From a virus, in IMG/VR virus record IMGVR_UViG_3300022707_002843, positions 1-25,285 of that record: a stretch of DNA of 25,285 bases; one strand, 5' to 3'. Positions 15,065-20,897 of the stretch are shown in pieces. The notes under the pieces are model-generated. The model did not search any database. It was not told the DNA's origin and saw nothing but the letters and a program-made list of their open reading frames with translations. Position 1 is the stretch's first letter; every line of letters begins with the position of its first letter. The position numbers and the translations under genes are program-made.

Positions 15065-15475
15065 TTACAACTGCCCCACGATTTTACTTGGATCTTTTCT
15101 TGGAGGCATCAAGAATTTTTGATCTTGTAAACAAATTTGAACGATGATAATAAATTCATTCAAAGTTTTCTCAAGAGTTTCACTATAAAAAGGTCTCTTC
15201 CCATTCGTTCTTGTGATCATCCCGAATTTTTGAAGGGTTTGAATCTCAACCGGCTTGAGATTGAGGATTTTATTTTGATTTTCTTCTCTTTGTTTTACAG
15301 TAAGAAGTCCCGCGCTTTGCATATATAATTCCTTGACCAATAATATCTTTTGTGATTGGATTTGATGAATATTTATCATCATGTTTTGTTCAACCTCGTA
15401 AATCCTTGTGAGAATTGAATCTATTCTCATCAGAGTTGCTATGGCCATATTGAAGGGTGCTTTTTCTTCTGTCAT
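15065..15475 (-). CDS. Helical protein, possible winged-helix-like end, unknown function
   Basis: The protein has 136 residues. The N-terminal 60 residues are long amphipathic helices (IATLMRIDSILTRIYEVEQN). The middle (VEIQTLQKFGMITRTNGKRP) reads like the recognition part and wing of a small winged-helix domain, but this is weak. A TATAAATA box 20 nt upstream of the ATG makes it the first gene of the unit that ends with the ATPase, recombinase and adenine methyltransferase, so a regulatory role is plausible. Confidence 0.55.
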   Translation of the reverse strand: MTEEKAPFNMAIATLMRIDSILTRIYEVEQNMMINIHQIQSQKILLVKELYMQSAGLLTVKQREENQNKILNLKPVEIQTLQKFGMITRTNGKRPFYSETLEKTLNEFIIIVQICLQDQKFLMPPRKDPSKIVGQL

Positions 15476-15494
15476 GTTATAATAATATAAATGT

Positions 15495-15502
15495 TATTTA
15501 TA
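15495..15502 (-). promoter_or_regulatory. TATA box 20 nt upstream of the 15475 start
   Basis: Minus-strand TATAAATA ends at 15495, 20 nt before the start codon at 15475. This is the same geometry as the promoters at 16141 and 17690, so the transcript is expected to be leaderless. The rest of the 37-nt gap to the methyltransferase stop is AT-rich with no other signal. Confidence 0.5.
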
Positions 15503-15512
15503 ATATTTGTGT

Positions 15513-16121
15513 TTACAATGTTTTTTGTTGATCTTTGAAGGCGCAATCGAGAATATGTAGTCCGACTTCTGGATCTACCATGTTTCTCAACACTTTTCTC
15601 TTCTCATCAATATCTGTTTTGGAAATATCAAAGCCATAAATAGGTTTGCTTCCAACAATTTCATTATGAATTCTGTTGTTTTGAATTTCTTTATCTAAGA
15701 TTATAAAATTACTCCAAAAGAAATGTCTGTGGGCCTTGAATGGTTTTATTAATGGCTTATAATATCCTACAACATTTTCAACAACCCATTTAGTCTCTAG
15801 TTTAACAAAATGCTTCAGTAAAATTATCTCTTCATACAATTTCATCTCCGGATAAACTGCTTTGTTCCTTCCCCTGTGAACTCCTGCTCTCCTAATGTCT
15901 GAATGTGTCGGACATGGAGGAGAACTCCAAATGAAATCAAACTCTTGGAAATGTTTCAGTAAATATTGATGAGCATCAGTAATTATAACCTTATCATTCG
16001 GAAAAAAGTCTTGATATATCTTAGCGATCTCTGAGTTATTCTCCACAGCGATTATCTCATGCTTGTCGCCCCAAAGTTTCCTGTTCCCTCCGATTCCTGC
16101 ATATAAATTTAGTATTTTCAT
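15513..16121 (-). CDS. Short DNA C5-cytosine methyltransferase (Dcm-like)
   Basis: The protein has 202 residues from the ATG at 16121. Motif I is LNLYAGIGG (4-12), motif II includes E27, motif III D49, and motif IV SSPPCPTHSD (66-75) has the catalytic Cys70. Motif VI is ENV (115-117), followed by an HRHFFW segment (131-136). The end (LRNMVDPEVGLHILDCAF) stands where motif X normally is. Usual enzymes exceed 300 residues, so the target-recognition domain is much reduced. It would methylate cytosine in a short site. With no nuclease nearby it is probably anti-restriction. A start at 16139 is open, but the TATA box 20 nt before 16121 favours the shorter, leaderless form. Confidence 0.85.
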   Translation of the reverse strand: MKILNLYAGIGGNRKLWGDKHEIIAVENNSEIAKIYQDFFPNDKVIITDAHQYLLKHFQEFDFIWSSPPCPTHSDIRRAGVHRGRNKAVYPEMKLYEEIILLKHFVKLETKWVVENVVGYYKPLIKPFKAHRHFFWSNFIILDKEIQNNRIHNEIVGSKPIYGFDISKTDIDEKRKVLRNMVDPEVGLHILDCAFKDQQKTL

Positions 16122-16130
16122 TTTGTTTTG

Positions 16131-16193
16131 CGTTACCATCTATTTTAAAGGGACGTTTTCCCCTTGTAAGGTAACGATGGTAACGATGATAAC
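16131..16193. repeat. Iteron-like GGTAACGAT repeats with an inverted copy
   Basis: GGTAACGAT occurs twice in tandem (16170-16178 and 16179-16187), followed by a degenerate GATAACC (16188-16194). An inverted copy, CGTTACCATC, lies at 16131-16140 and matches GATGGTAACG at 16176-16185 exactly over 10 bp. The repeats flank the methyltransferase promoter and lie next to the helicase gene and its AT-rich 3-prime end. They could be an operator for the methyltransferase or initiator-binding iterons of the origin. Confidence 0.45.
16141..16150 (-). promoter_or_regulatory. TATA box of the cytosine methyltransferase
   Basis: The minus strand reads CTTTAAAATA and ends about 20 nt before the ATG at 16121. 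This spacing matches the other leaderless promoters in the window. It lies between the two arms of the GTAACG inverted repeat, a layout suited to repression by whatever binds those arms. Confidence 0.45.
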
Positions 16194-16216
16194 CCATTAA
16201 AGTCTATAATAGAGTA

Positions 16217-17458
16217 TTAGTTATTACCGTTACTACTATTATTACTATTATTATCATTACTATCATTATTATCTATTATTATATTATTATTATTATTATT
16301 ATACATTAGATCTACACTGTTTGGGAGAATTATTGGTTTAAAATTTAAATATTCTTCACTAAGACAATAAACAATCCTTTCTCTGTTTAGATTATCTAAT
16401 TCGTGATGTTTTTCAAGAACTTTTAGATTAACCAAGCTCTCAACGTGTGGCCTGAGGTTCTGTAGAGCTATGTGGTGAGTTAATTTCGTGTGAATGTCAG
16501 ACAACCCTAGCATTTCTGTTGCTTCCTTCATAACTTCAACGATATCCTTCTGTCTTGTGTTCAAAGGGATGGAACTAATCCCTTGTTGAATGTTTGTGAA
16601 GATATCCCGGGCCTTATCGTAGTCTTCTAACTGCGCAATTAGAAATTCCCCATCACTTTCCCTTTGAAATTGATTCACACAAGTAATTGCCTTAATAAAA
16701 TCAAAGAATCTTTCAAAATTTCTTCTCTCTCCAATTCTTTTTGAAGGAAAGACATCAACAATCTTCTCCGCGAAAGGAATTTTAACGGAATGCCTTTGGA
16801 GATGACAAAGAGATTCAATTATTTCTTGATCATAACTATCTGAGAATCCTTCTTGCATCTTTTTGGATTGCATTTTCATTATTCTTTTCGTTTGTTCTTG
16901 ACTTTCGTCCAACCGAACAATTGAAAAGCGATTTAAGATCTCTTCATTAGGAGTTGAGGTCGCCGTGGTTGAAAAGATGACTGGCTTTCCTTTAATTTCA
17001 ATGTCCCGCGCTTCTCCCTTCTCCGTAATTGTTATGTGGGAGCCATCGGAACACATTAACTTCATTGCATCAGAATTTAAAACCGATTCACTAATGTCCG
17101 GGAGATATAAAACACATCCATCCCAACCTTCTTGTCCTATCTTCTTAAAAGGTTTCCAATAATTGAGAACGGTTGGTGAGATTCTAGTTCTGGAGAACAC
17201 ATAATTTGAAGGCATGATTTTCAAAACGTTTTTTGTTATGTAATCTTTACCGGCCGAACTTTCAGAGTGCATTAATAAATTAAAAGAAGTGTAGGAACAA
17301 TTGATAACTAATCTTCCCATTGCACACATGAAAATAATCTCTCGTGCCTCAAACTCCCCAACAATCTTCTTACTTAATTCATCCATCACAACTCTATTCC
17401 ACAAATCTTTTGATTCCAAAATGCTTTGGAGTTTTGGAGGAACATCTGTCTTACCCAT
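16217..17458 (-). CDS. AAA+-type helicase-like ATPase with winged-helix region and Asn-rich tail (replication)
   Basis: The protein has 413 residues. The P-loop region is LLMHSESSAGKDYITKNVL (61-79), with GKD instead of GK[S/T]. The Walker-B-like strand is VLYLPDIS (116-123), the sensor-1 strand PVIFSTTAT (159-167), and a likely arginine finger sits in NRFSIVRLDE (176-185). This order fits SF3/MCM-like AAA+ motors. Residues about 300-385 look like a winged helix (IHTKLTHHIALQNLRPHVES). The last 30 residues are nearly all Asn with Ile, Asp and Ser, encoded by a trinucleotide tract. It is the most likely replicative helicase/initiator. A GAGGGAGA ribosome-binding site lies inside the upstream Sm-like gene, with which it overlaps by 8 nt. 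Confidence 0.65.
   Translation of the reverse strand: MGKTDVPPKLQSILESKDLWNRVVMDELSKKIVGEFEAREIIFMCAMGRLVINCSYTSFNLLMHSESSAGKDYITKNVLKIMPSNYVFSRTRISPTVLNYWKPFKKIGQEGWDGCVLYLPDISESVLNSDAMKLMCSDGSHITITEKGEARDIEIKGKPVIFSTTATSTPNEEILNRFSIVRLDESQEQTKRIMKMQSKKMQEGFSDSYDQEIIESLCHLQRHSVKIPFAEKIVDVFPSKRIGERRNFERFFDFIKAITCVNQFQRESDGEFLIAQLEDYDKARDIFTNIQQGISSIPLNTRQKDIVEVMKEATEMLGLSDIHTKLTHHIALQNLRPHVESLVNLKVLEKHHELDNLNRERIVYCLSEEYLNFKPIILPNSVDLMYNNNNNNIIIDNNDSNDNNSNNSSNGNN
16221..16307. repeat. Trinucleotide (ATT/TTA) low-complexity tract
   Basis: About 87 bp made almost only of TTA/ATT/CATT-like triplets, ending in an uninterrupted run of ATT units (about 16275-16302). On the minus strand it encodes the Asn-rich tail of the helicase-like protein. 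Such a tract melts easily and may vary in length by slippage. Lying next to the GGTAACGAT repeats, it could serve as the unwinding element of an origin. Confidence 0.7.
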
Positions 17459-17669
17459 TGATCTTTGTCTCCCTCTTTTCTATTTCAAGAATCTCAATAA
17501 AATAAATGGGTGTTGCGCCATTCACTTCGTCGTCAAGAATTATTAAGTCTCCGGCAAACTCAAGGATCATTCCGTTGTGAAAGAACCCATTCTTTTTTGT
17601 AATATGCACACAAATTTTCTTATCATAGAAATATCTAACTTTGTTTTTCGTTAGTTCGTTAGTTTCCAT
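17451..17669 (-). CDS. Small Sm-like beta-barrel protein (putative)
   Basis: The protein has 72 residues from the ATG at 17669. An upstream in-frame ATG at 17711 would place the TATA box inside the coding region, so I reject it. The core KICVHITKKNGFFHNGMILE, then GDLIILDDEVNG and IYFIEILEIEK, has the five-strand pattern of small Sm/Hfq-like barrels (strand - NG turn - strand - LDD - strand - I..IE). Such proteins bind RNA or act as small adaptors. It is the promoter-proximal gene ahead of the helicase and overlaps it by 8 nt. Confidence 0.5.
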   Translation of the reverse strand: METNELTKNKVRYFYDKKICVHITKKNGFFHNGMILEFAGDLIILDDEVNGATPIYFIEILEIEKRETKING

Positions 17670-17758
17670 TCCCAAATTAATGAAGAAGAGTTTATAAACT
17701 TTACCCCTCAAGACTATAGTATAGAAAGGTTTATAAACCCCTTTAGTCTCTAGTAGTT
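17670..17758. promoter_or_regulatory. Mirror-symmetric divergent leaderless promoter pair
   Basis: Two identical palindromic TATA elements, GTTTATAAAC, lie at 17690-17699 and 17729-17738. The left one is 21 nt from the minus-strand ATG at 17669 and the right one 21 nt from the plus-strand ATG at 17759, so the whole region is symmetric about 17714. An ACTATAGT palindrome (17713-17720) sits at the middle. Both mRNAs would begin at or next to their start codons. A single regulator binding the centre could switch both directions. Confidence 0.75.
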
Positions 17759-18142
17759 ATGGAAATGAATATGAATTTATATGACATTTTTGATAAAGAC
17801 AAAGAGCTTAAAAAAATAAACGAAGAAATATCTAAATATGTAAATATTTTAGTTGATTTAAGAACTGACTTAGACAATATAAATAAACAGTTTGTTACAA
17901 TTAAGGAGGAAAAGGAAGATATTTTATTAGAAACAAAAGGTCAAACATTACCTGTTGAATTTTTTATTGAAAGACAAAGGAAACTTAAAAACATCAACGG
18001 GTGGAGAATTAGAACAAGACAAGCTTATGAATACAAAAATATAGAAGTTAGAGAACTTAAAAAAATCATGTATAAAATATATCTAAGAAGGGATGAAAGG
18101 AAAAAACAAATTAGAGAGGAGAATAAAATCAATGACAACTAA
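17759..18142 (+). CDS. Coiled-coil protein, unknown function
   Basis: The protein has 127 residues with long charged helices (KELKKINEEISKYVNIL, DNINKQFVTIKEEKEDIL) and a very basic C-terminal half. It is the first gene of the plus-strand accessory operon and probably leaderless, because the TATA box is 21 nt before its ATG. It overlaps the next gene by 11 nt. No enzyme motif is visible. Confidence 0.7.
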   Translation: MEMNMNLYDIFDKDKELKKINEEISKYVNILVDLRTDLDNINKQFVTIKEEKEDILLETKGQTLPVEFFIERQRKLKNINGWRIRTRQAYEYKNIEVRELKKIMYKIYLRRDERKKQIREENKINDN

Positions 18143-18290
18143 AATAAAAAAGCGCGGAGTGCAACGAATTGAATTTTATATAGAATGTTATGAGTGTAAG
18201 CAAGAGATAAAAGGAAACTCGAAGGATCAAGTACAGTGGAATTTATATCTTCATGTTGAGAAACATAAAAAGGAGGCGAAGAAGAAATGA
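18132..18290 (+). CDS. Small C2H2 zinc-finger protein
   Basis: The protein has 52 residues from the ATG at 18132; an earlier in-frame ATG at 18093 lies deep in the preceding gene and has no ribosome-binding site. The zinc ligands are C19-x2-C22-x18-H41-x3-H45, a C2H2 finger, flanked by Lys/Arg-rich ends. AGAGGAG serves as ribosome-binding site. Archaeal viruses often carry single C2H2 fingers as transcription regulators, which is a reasonable guess here. Confidence 0.7.
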   Translation: MTTKIKKRGVQRIEFYIECYECKQEIKGNSKDQVQWNLYLHVEKHKKEAKKK

Positions 18291-18472
18291 AAAAAGAAGA
18301 CTACAAAGAACAAATGAATTCCTACAAACACGGATACTCTGAAATGATTAAGATAGCAGATCAACTTCTCTTTCTCTTGAGGAAGCAAAGAATAATTTTC
18401 CTCTTCTTTATGGCCACTTGGTTTATAATTGGGATGCTGTGGGGAATTTCTTTTGGGGTGAGGTTCGGATGA
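18287..18472 (+). CDS. Small single-helix membrane protein
   Basis: The protein has 61 residues: a polar, charged N-terminal half and one membrane helix near 37-57 (IFLFFMATWFIIGMLWGIS). It overlaps both neighbours as ATGA. A GGAGGCGAAG ribosome-binding site lies upstream. Role unknown. Confidence 0.65.
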   Translation: MKKEDYKEQMNSYKHGYSEMIKIADQLLFLLRKQRIIFLFFMATWFIIGMLWGISFGVRFG

Positions 18473-18636
18473 AAAAGTTTGAGAACATGACGATAGCAGA
18501 TCTAAGAAAGCTAACAGAAAGTTATAAGAAAATGGAGAAGGAGAACTTCTTTTTGAAAAGAAAATACCCTAACAAAGTTTTTAAGGAAGAAGCCGAACCT
18601 AAAACTGCTGAGCAAATGGTGGGGGAATTGATATGA
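18469..18636 (+). CDS. Small charged helical protein
   Basis: The protein has 55 residues from the ATG at 18469, which overlaps the previous stop as ATGA; an upstream ATG at 18418 lies inside the previous gene. The sequence is helical and charged (TIADLRKLTESYKKMEKEN) with an acidic end. The stop overlaps the next start. No family recognised. Confidence 0.6.
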   Translation: MKKFENMTIADLRKLTESYKKMEKENFFLKRKYPNKVFKEEAEPKTAEQMVGELI

Positions 18637-18932
18637 TTAGTAGATTTATATTAAAAAACAAAGAGGCAATTCCTTGTGAGGATTTACTAGAGTGGGGACA
18701 AGCCATGGAAGATATGAACAGAGTTGTGAAACAAGAAGACATAGGGGATGTTAGAATATCGACAGTGTTCTTAGGTTTAGATCAGGGCTTTGGGATAGGA
18801 GAACCGTTGCTATTCGAAACTATGATCTTTGGAGGACAGCATCATAATTATCAAGATAGATGTTCTACTTGGGAACAAGCGAAAGAGATGCACTTAAAGG
18901 CCAAGAAAATTGTGGTGAATTCACATGGATAA
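18633..18932 (+). CDS. Conserved phage-type hypothetical protein
   Basis: The protein has 99 residues. The segment DVRISTVFLGLDQGFG, followed by EPLLFETMIFGG and then DRCSTWEQAKEMH, matches a pattern I recall in many phage hypothetical proteins (VSTVFLG-D-LFETM-FGG-STW-EA). The function of that family is not known to me. It is a compact alpha/beta protein with no metal ligands or membrane helix. It is linked by an ATGA overlap upstream and an 8-nt overlap downstream. Confidence 0.7.
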   Translation: MISRFILKNKEAIPCEDLLEWGQAMEDMNRVVKQEDIGDVRISTVFLGLDQGFGIGEPLLFETMIFGGQHHNYQDRCSTWEQAKEMHLKAKKIVVNSHG

Positions 18933-19113
18933 AAAAGAATTCGATAGGAGGAAAGAGATCTTGGAGTTGGAACAAAAGCTCAAAATGGAGAGATTAAAAT
19001 ACGAGAGAGAAAGCAACAATCTCTTCCATGAGCAAACACTTACGAGAGGGAGAATTAAATCCGCAGAGATTAGGAAAATGCAGATGAGGAAACAAGATGC
19101 TTTTAGACATTAA
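18925..19113 (+). CDS. Small coiled-coil protein
   Basis: The protein has 62 residues and is almost wholly a charged amphipathic helix (KEILELEQKLKMERLKYERE), ending basic. It overlaps the preceding gene by 8 nt and is followed by a 20-nt gap with a GGAGG ribosome-binding site for the next gene. Function unknown. Confidence 0.6.
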   Translation: MDKKEFDRRKEILELEQKLKMERLKYERESNNLFHEQTLTRGRIKSAEIRKMQMRKQDAFRH

Positions 19114-19133
19114 ATTAAACATGGAGGAAAAAA

Positions 19134-19397
19134 ATGGATGAAGAAAATTATAAGATCATAGCATTAGTTTTTGCAATATTGTTTGTTGGAACCTTAGCTT
19201 TTTGGACAATTCCAAACTACGGCGAAGGGGAATATGATAGGTTCTGTAAAGCTCAAGGTTTAGATTATGCAAATGTGAATATACTCTACGGGGAATTTGA
19301 ATGCTGCAAGATCTATAAGGTTTCAGATTGGGAAAACCAAATGACATACGAGAAGGAAGGTTGTTCCGAATCTTTTGATTTCGAGGTTGTTGAATGA
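19134..19397 (+). CDS. Single-helix anchored protein with Cys-containing ectodomain
   Basis: The protein has 87 residues: one membrane helix near 7-27 (IIALVFAILFVGTLAFWTI), then an acidic ectodomain with four cysteines (FCKAQG, ECCKIY, GCSESF) that could form disulfides outside the cell. The GGAGG ribosome-binding site is 7 nt upstream. The stop overlaps the next start as ATGA. The function is unknown; a cell-surface or superinfection role is only a guess. Confidence 0.65.
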   Translation: MDEENYKIIALVFAILFVGTLAFWTIPNYGEGEYDRFCKAQGLDYANVNILYGEFECCKIYKVSDWENQMTYEKEGCSESFDFEVVE

Positions 19398-19954
19398 CCT
19401 CAAAATGTAAAACTTGTGGACATACTTTCCACATTGGATTGTGTGATGCTTTTATGACTGGGAAACATTGTAAATGCGAGAAGTTCGAGGGGGAAGATGT
19501 TCCTCATGGTTCTCCATCTTATACTAATTGTGAATGTAAGGAGTGCAAACAACAAAAAGGTTGTGGTTGTCCTCATAACTGGGAATGCCCCTCATGTTCA
19601 ACTCAAAGTCCGCTATCACGCAAGATTAAGGACACGCCAGAGGAAAAAGAAACTTGTCAGTTGCTTTATAGTAAATCCTCTGGCAATCAAAGTCCTCAGG
19701 TCAATTCTAACAAATTTGATAGATCTGTTTCGAACCCTGAGGACACTAAAACTTTAAGTGATAAAATCCTCCCTACTTATGATGCTGAAGGGGACCAAGG
19801 AAGTATTCAAGTTGAAGATGTCAAAACCTTCATTTCGGATGAAACTCAAATAATTAATGATTATATTAAATGTAAGATAGGTCTTGATGAAATGTGGGAA
19901 AGGAGAATCAAACTCGCAGGATTAAAATTGTTAGAAGGAGGTAAAGAAAAATGA
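19394..19954 (+). CDS. Cys-rich zinc-binding protein
   Basis: The protein has 186 residues. The first 75 hold about 15 cysteines: KCKTCGHTFH, CKCEKF, NCECKECKQQKGCGCPHNW and ECPSCS. They suit two or three zinc knuckles. The middle is polar and probably disordered. The last 50 residues are helical (DETQIINDYIKCKIGLDEMW). ATGA overlaps link it to the anchored protein upstream and the SSB-like gene downstream, so it may work with single-stranded DNA, but this is inferred. Confidence 0.65.
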   Translation: MTSKCKTCGHTFHIGLCDAFMTGKHCKCEKFEGEDVPHGSPSYTNCECKECKQQKGCGCPHNWECPSCSTQSPLSRKIKDTPEEKETCQLLYSKSSGNQSPQVNSNKFDRSVSNPEDTKTLSDKILPTYDAEGDQGSIQVEDVKTFISDETQIINDYIKCKIGLDEMWERRIKLAGLKLLEGGKEK

Positions 19955-20241
19955 CATACGAAGAAATAAATCCAACTGATTGGACTTACAAAGAAGATGG
20001 AGATTTCATAGAAGGAGTTCTTGTTCAAGTTCAAAATAACGTAGGGCCTAATAGTTCCATGTTGTATAGTATTGAAACATCTGAAGGCATAAAAAATGTT
20101 TGGGGAACAACTCTTCTTGATTCAAGAATGAGTCTTACCAAAGTTAGCGATAAAGTTAAGATAACTTATAAAGGACTCGCGGAAGCAACTGGCGGAAAGA
20201 ATCCGGCTAAGATCTTTAAGGTTGAAGTAGACAAAGATTAA
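19951..20241 (+). CDS. OB-fold single-stranded-DNA-binding-like protein
   Basis: The protein has 96 residues. DGDFIEGVLVQVQNNVGPNS, then LYSIETSEGIKNVWGTTLLD and KVKITYKGLAEATGGKNPAK, give the strand order and the W-G-T-x-x-L-D signature I associate with small phage OB-fold proteins often annotated as SSB-like. It would bind single-stranded DNA during replication or repair. It is the last gene before the three-hairpin region and is joined upstream by an ATGA overlap. A GAAGGAGGT ribosome-binding site is present. Confidence 0.7.
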   Translation: MTYEEINPTDWTYKEDGDFIEGVLVQVQNNVGPNSSMLYSIETSEGIKNVWGTTLLDSRMSLTKVSDKVKITYKGLAEATGGKNPAKIFKVEVDKD

Positions 20242-20248
20242 CATCATA

Positions 20249-20339
20249 CTTAACTTCTATCCATGAAGTTAAGGGTCTCAGTGAATTCAAGACAATTCAT
20301 TTAGACCTCCTTCCTCCCTAGATCTCACGCCTAGGGAGG
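20249..20339 (+). ncRNA. Three consecutive stem-loops; candidate structured RNA that hides a ribosome-binding site
   Basis: Stem 1 pairs 20249-20257 with 20265-20273 (9 bp, CTTAACTTC/GAAGTTAAG). Stem 2 pairs GGTCT 20274-20278 with AGACC 20303-20307 and TGAATT 20282-20287 with AATTCA 20294-20299, with a symmetric 3x3 internal loop. Stem 3 pairs 20313-20321 with 20331-20339 (9 bp, CCTCCCTAG/CTAGGGAGG). The stems follow each other with 0 and 5 nt between them. The 3-prime arm of stem 3 contains GGGAGG, the ribosome-binding site of the gene at 20351. ACCTCC at 20305-20310 could pair with the same GGAGGT, a competing fold. It could be a cis-regulator, a separate small RNA or a single-strand replication signal. 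Confidence 0.6.
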
Positions 20340-20350
20340 TTATAATCAAA

Positions 20351-20458
20351 ATGGTATTCAAAAGTTATTGGGAAAGAAGAAGGGAAGAAAGAGAAAAAGC
20401 AATTGAGGAAAAGAAAAAAAAACAAGATGAAAATAAAAGAAAAGCTAGAGAAATTTGA
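20351..20458 (+). CDS. 35-residue charged peptide
   Basis: A short frame starting MVFKSYWERRREEREKAIEE and continuing as a Lys/Glu helix. GGGAGG 11 nt upstream is its ribosome-binding site and lies in the last arm of the hairpin region. It overlaps the next frame by 32 nt. The strong ribosome-binding site supports translation. The purine-rich sequence alone would give such a peptide by chance, so I am only moderately sure. Confidence 0.45.
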   Translation: MVFKSYWERRREEREKAIEEKKKKQDENKRKAREI

Positions 20459-20594
20459 GAAGTATATTAAGAGAACGAAGTTTCATTATTATCCTTCAAA
20501 GAAAAACATGATCTTTAGATTCCATCAGATCTTTCAAGAAGAAATGAAGGATACTGAAACAGGAAAGAAGTGGAGGGAGGGTTTAGAAAAATGA
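20427..20594 (+). CDS. Small basic helical protein
   Basis: The protein has 55 residues from the ATG at 20427; a TTG at 20403 is also open. It is basic (KIKEKLEKFEKYIKRTKFHY) with a second half FRFHQIFQEEMKDTETGKKW. No clear ribosome-binding site is seen. The stop overlaps the next start as ATGA, which supports it as a gene. Function unknown. Confidence 0.5.
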   Translation: MKIKEKLEKFEKYIKRTKFHYYPSKKNMIFRFHQIFQEEMKDTETGKKWREGLEK

Positions 20595-20830
20595 AAAGAC
20601 TAGAACAATTACCACTTGAAAATTCCTCACAGGAACTAGCGGCTTTCACACATGGGATTTTATTTGGATTGCATTCACTTGCCGTCTATTATAATCTTCG
20701 AAGGGGGAGAGTTAAAGATGCTTTAGTTCATGGGGCCGTTGCGACTTATGATATGATTGCTCTCTACAGACACGCCAAATATCTAAAGGAAGATGAGTTG
20801 GTTGATAGATTAAGGGATGCGGGATTGTAA
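20591..20830 (+). CDS. Small helical protein, family seen in archaeal/phage hypotheticals
   Basis: The protein has 79 residues from the ATG at 20591, preceded by GGAGGGAGGG and overlapping the upstream stop as ATGA. The pattern ILFGLHSLAVYYNLRRGRVK, then ALVHGAVATYDMIALYRHAKYL, gives two amphipathic or weakly hydrophobic helices with conserved-looking His and YNLRRG residues. I recall similar unnamed proteins in archaeal and phage genomes (memory, unverified). It ends the accessory operon. Confidence 0.6.
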   Translation: MKRLEQLPLENSSQELAAFTHGILFGLHSLAVYYNLRRGRVKDALVHGAVATYDMIALYRHAKYLKEDELVDRLRDAGL

Positions 20831-20842
20831 AAATTCATGAAA

Positions 20843-20871
20843 CATTTATAAGTGTTGTTACACTGTAACAA
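20843..20871 (+). promoter_or_regulatory. Promoter with TTGTTACA-C-TGTAACAA operator for the virion operon
   Basis: A TATA box, ATTTATAAG (about 20844-20851), is followed at once by a perfect palindrome with 8-bp arms and a central C (20855-20862 / 20864-20871). By archaeal spacing transcription would start near 20873, so the palindrome fills the space between TATA and start, a classic repressor position. The leader to the ATG at 20898 carries an AGGGGT ribosome-binding site. The half-site TGTAACA recurs as a tandem at the coat promoter. Confidence 0.6.
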
Positions 20872-20897
20872 TTAATCTTTAGGGGTTTTTAAAAAAG

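Noticed and set aside
16122-16139. Start of the cytosine methyltransferase at 16139
   Set aside because: It would place the start almost on the TATA box; motif I begins right after the ATG at 16121, which has the 20-nt spacing seen at other promoters.
20249-20339. tRNA or known riboswitch in the three-hairpin region
   Set aside because: No cloverleaf, T-loop or acceptor stem; stems are consecutive and I see no conserved core of a known riboswitch class.
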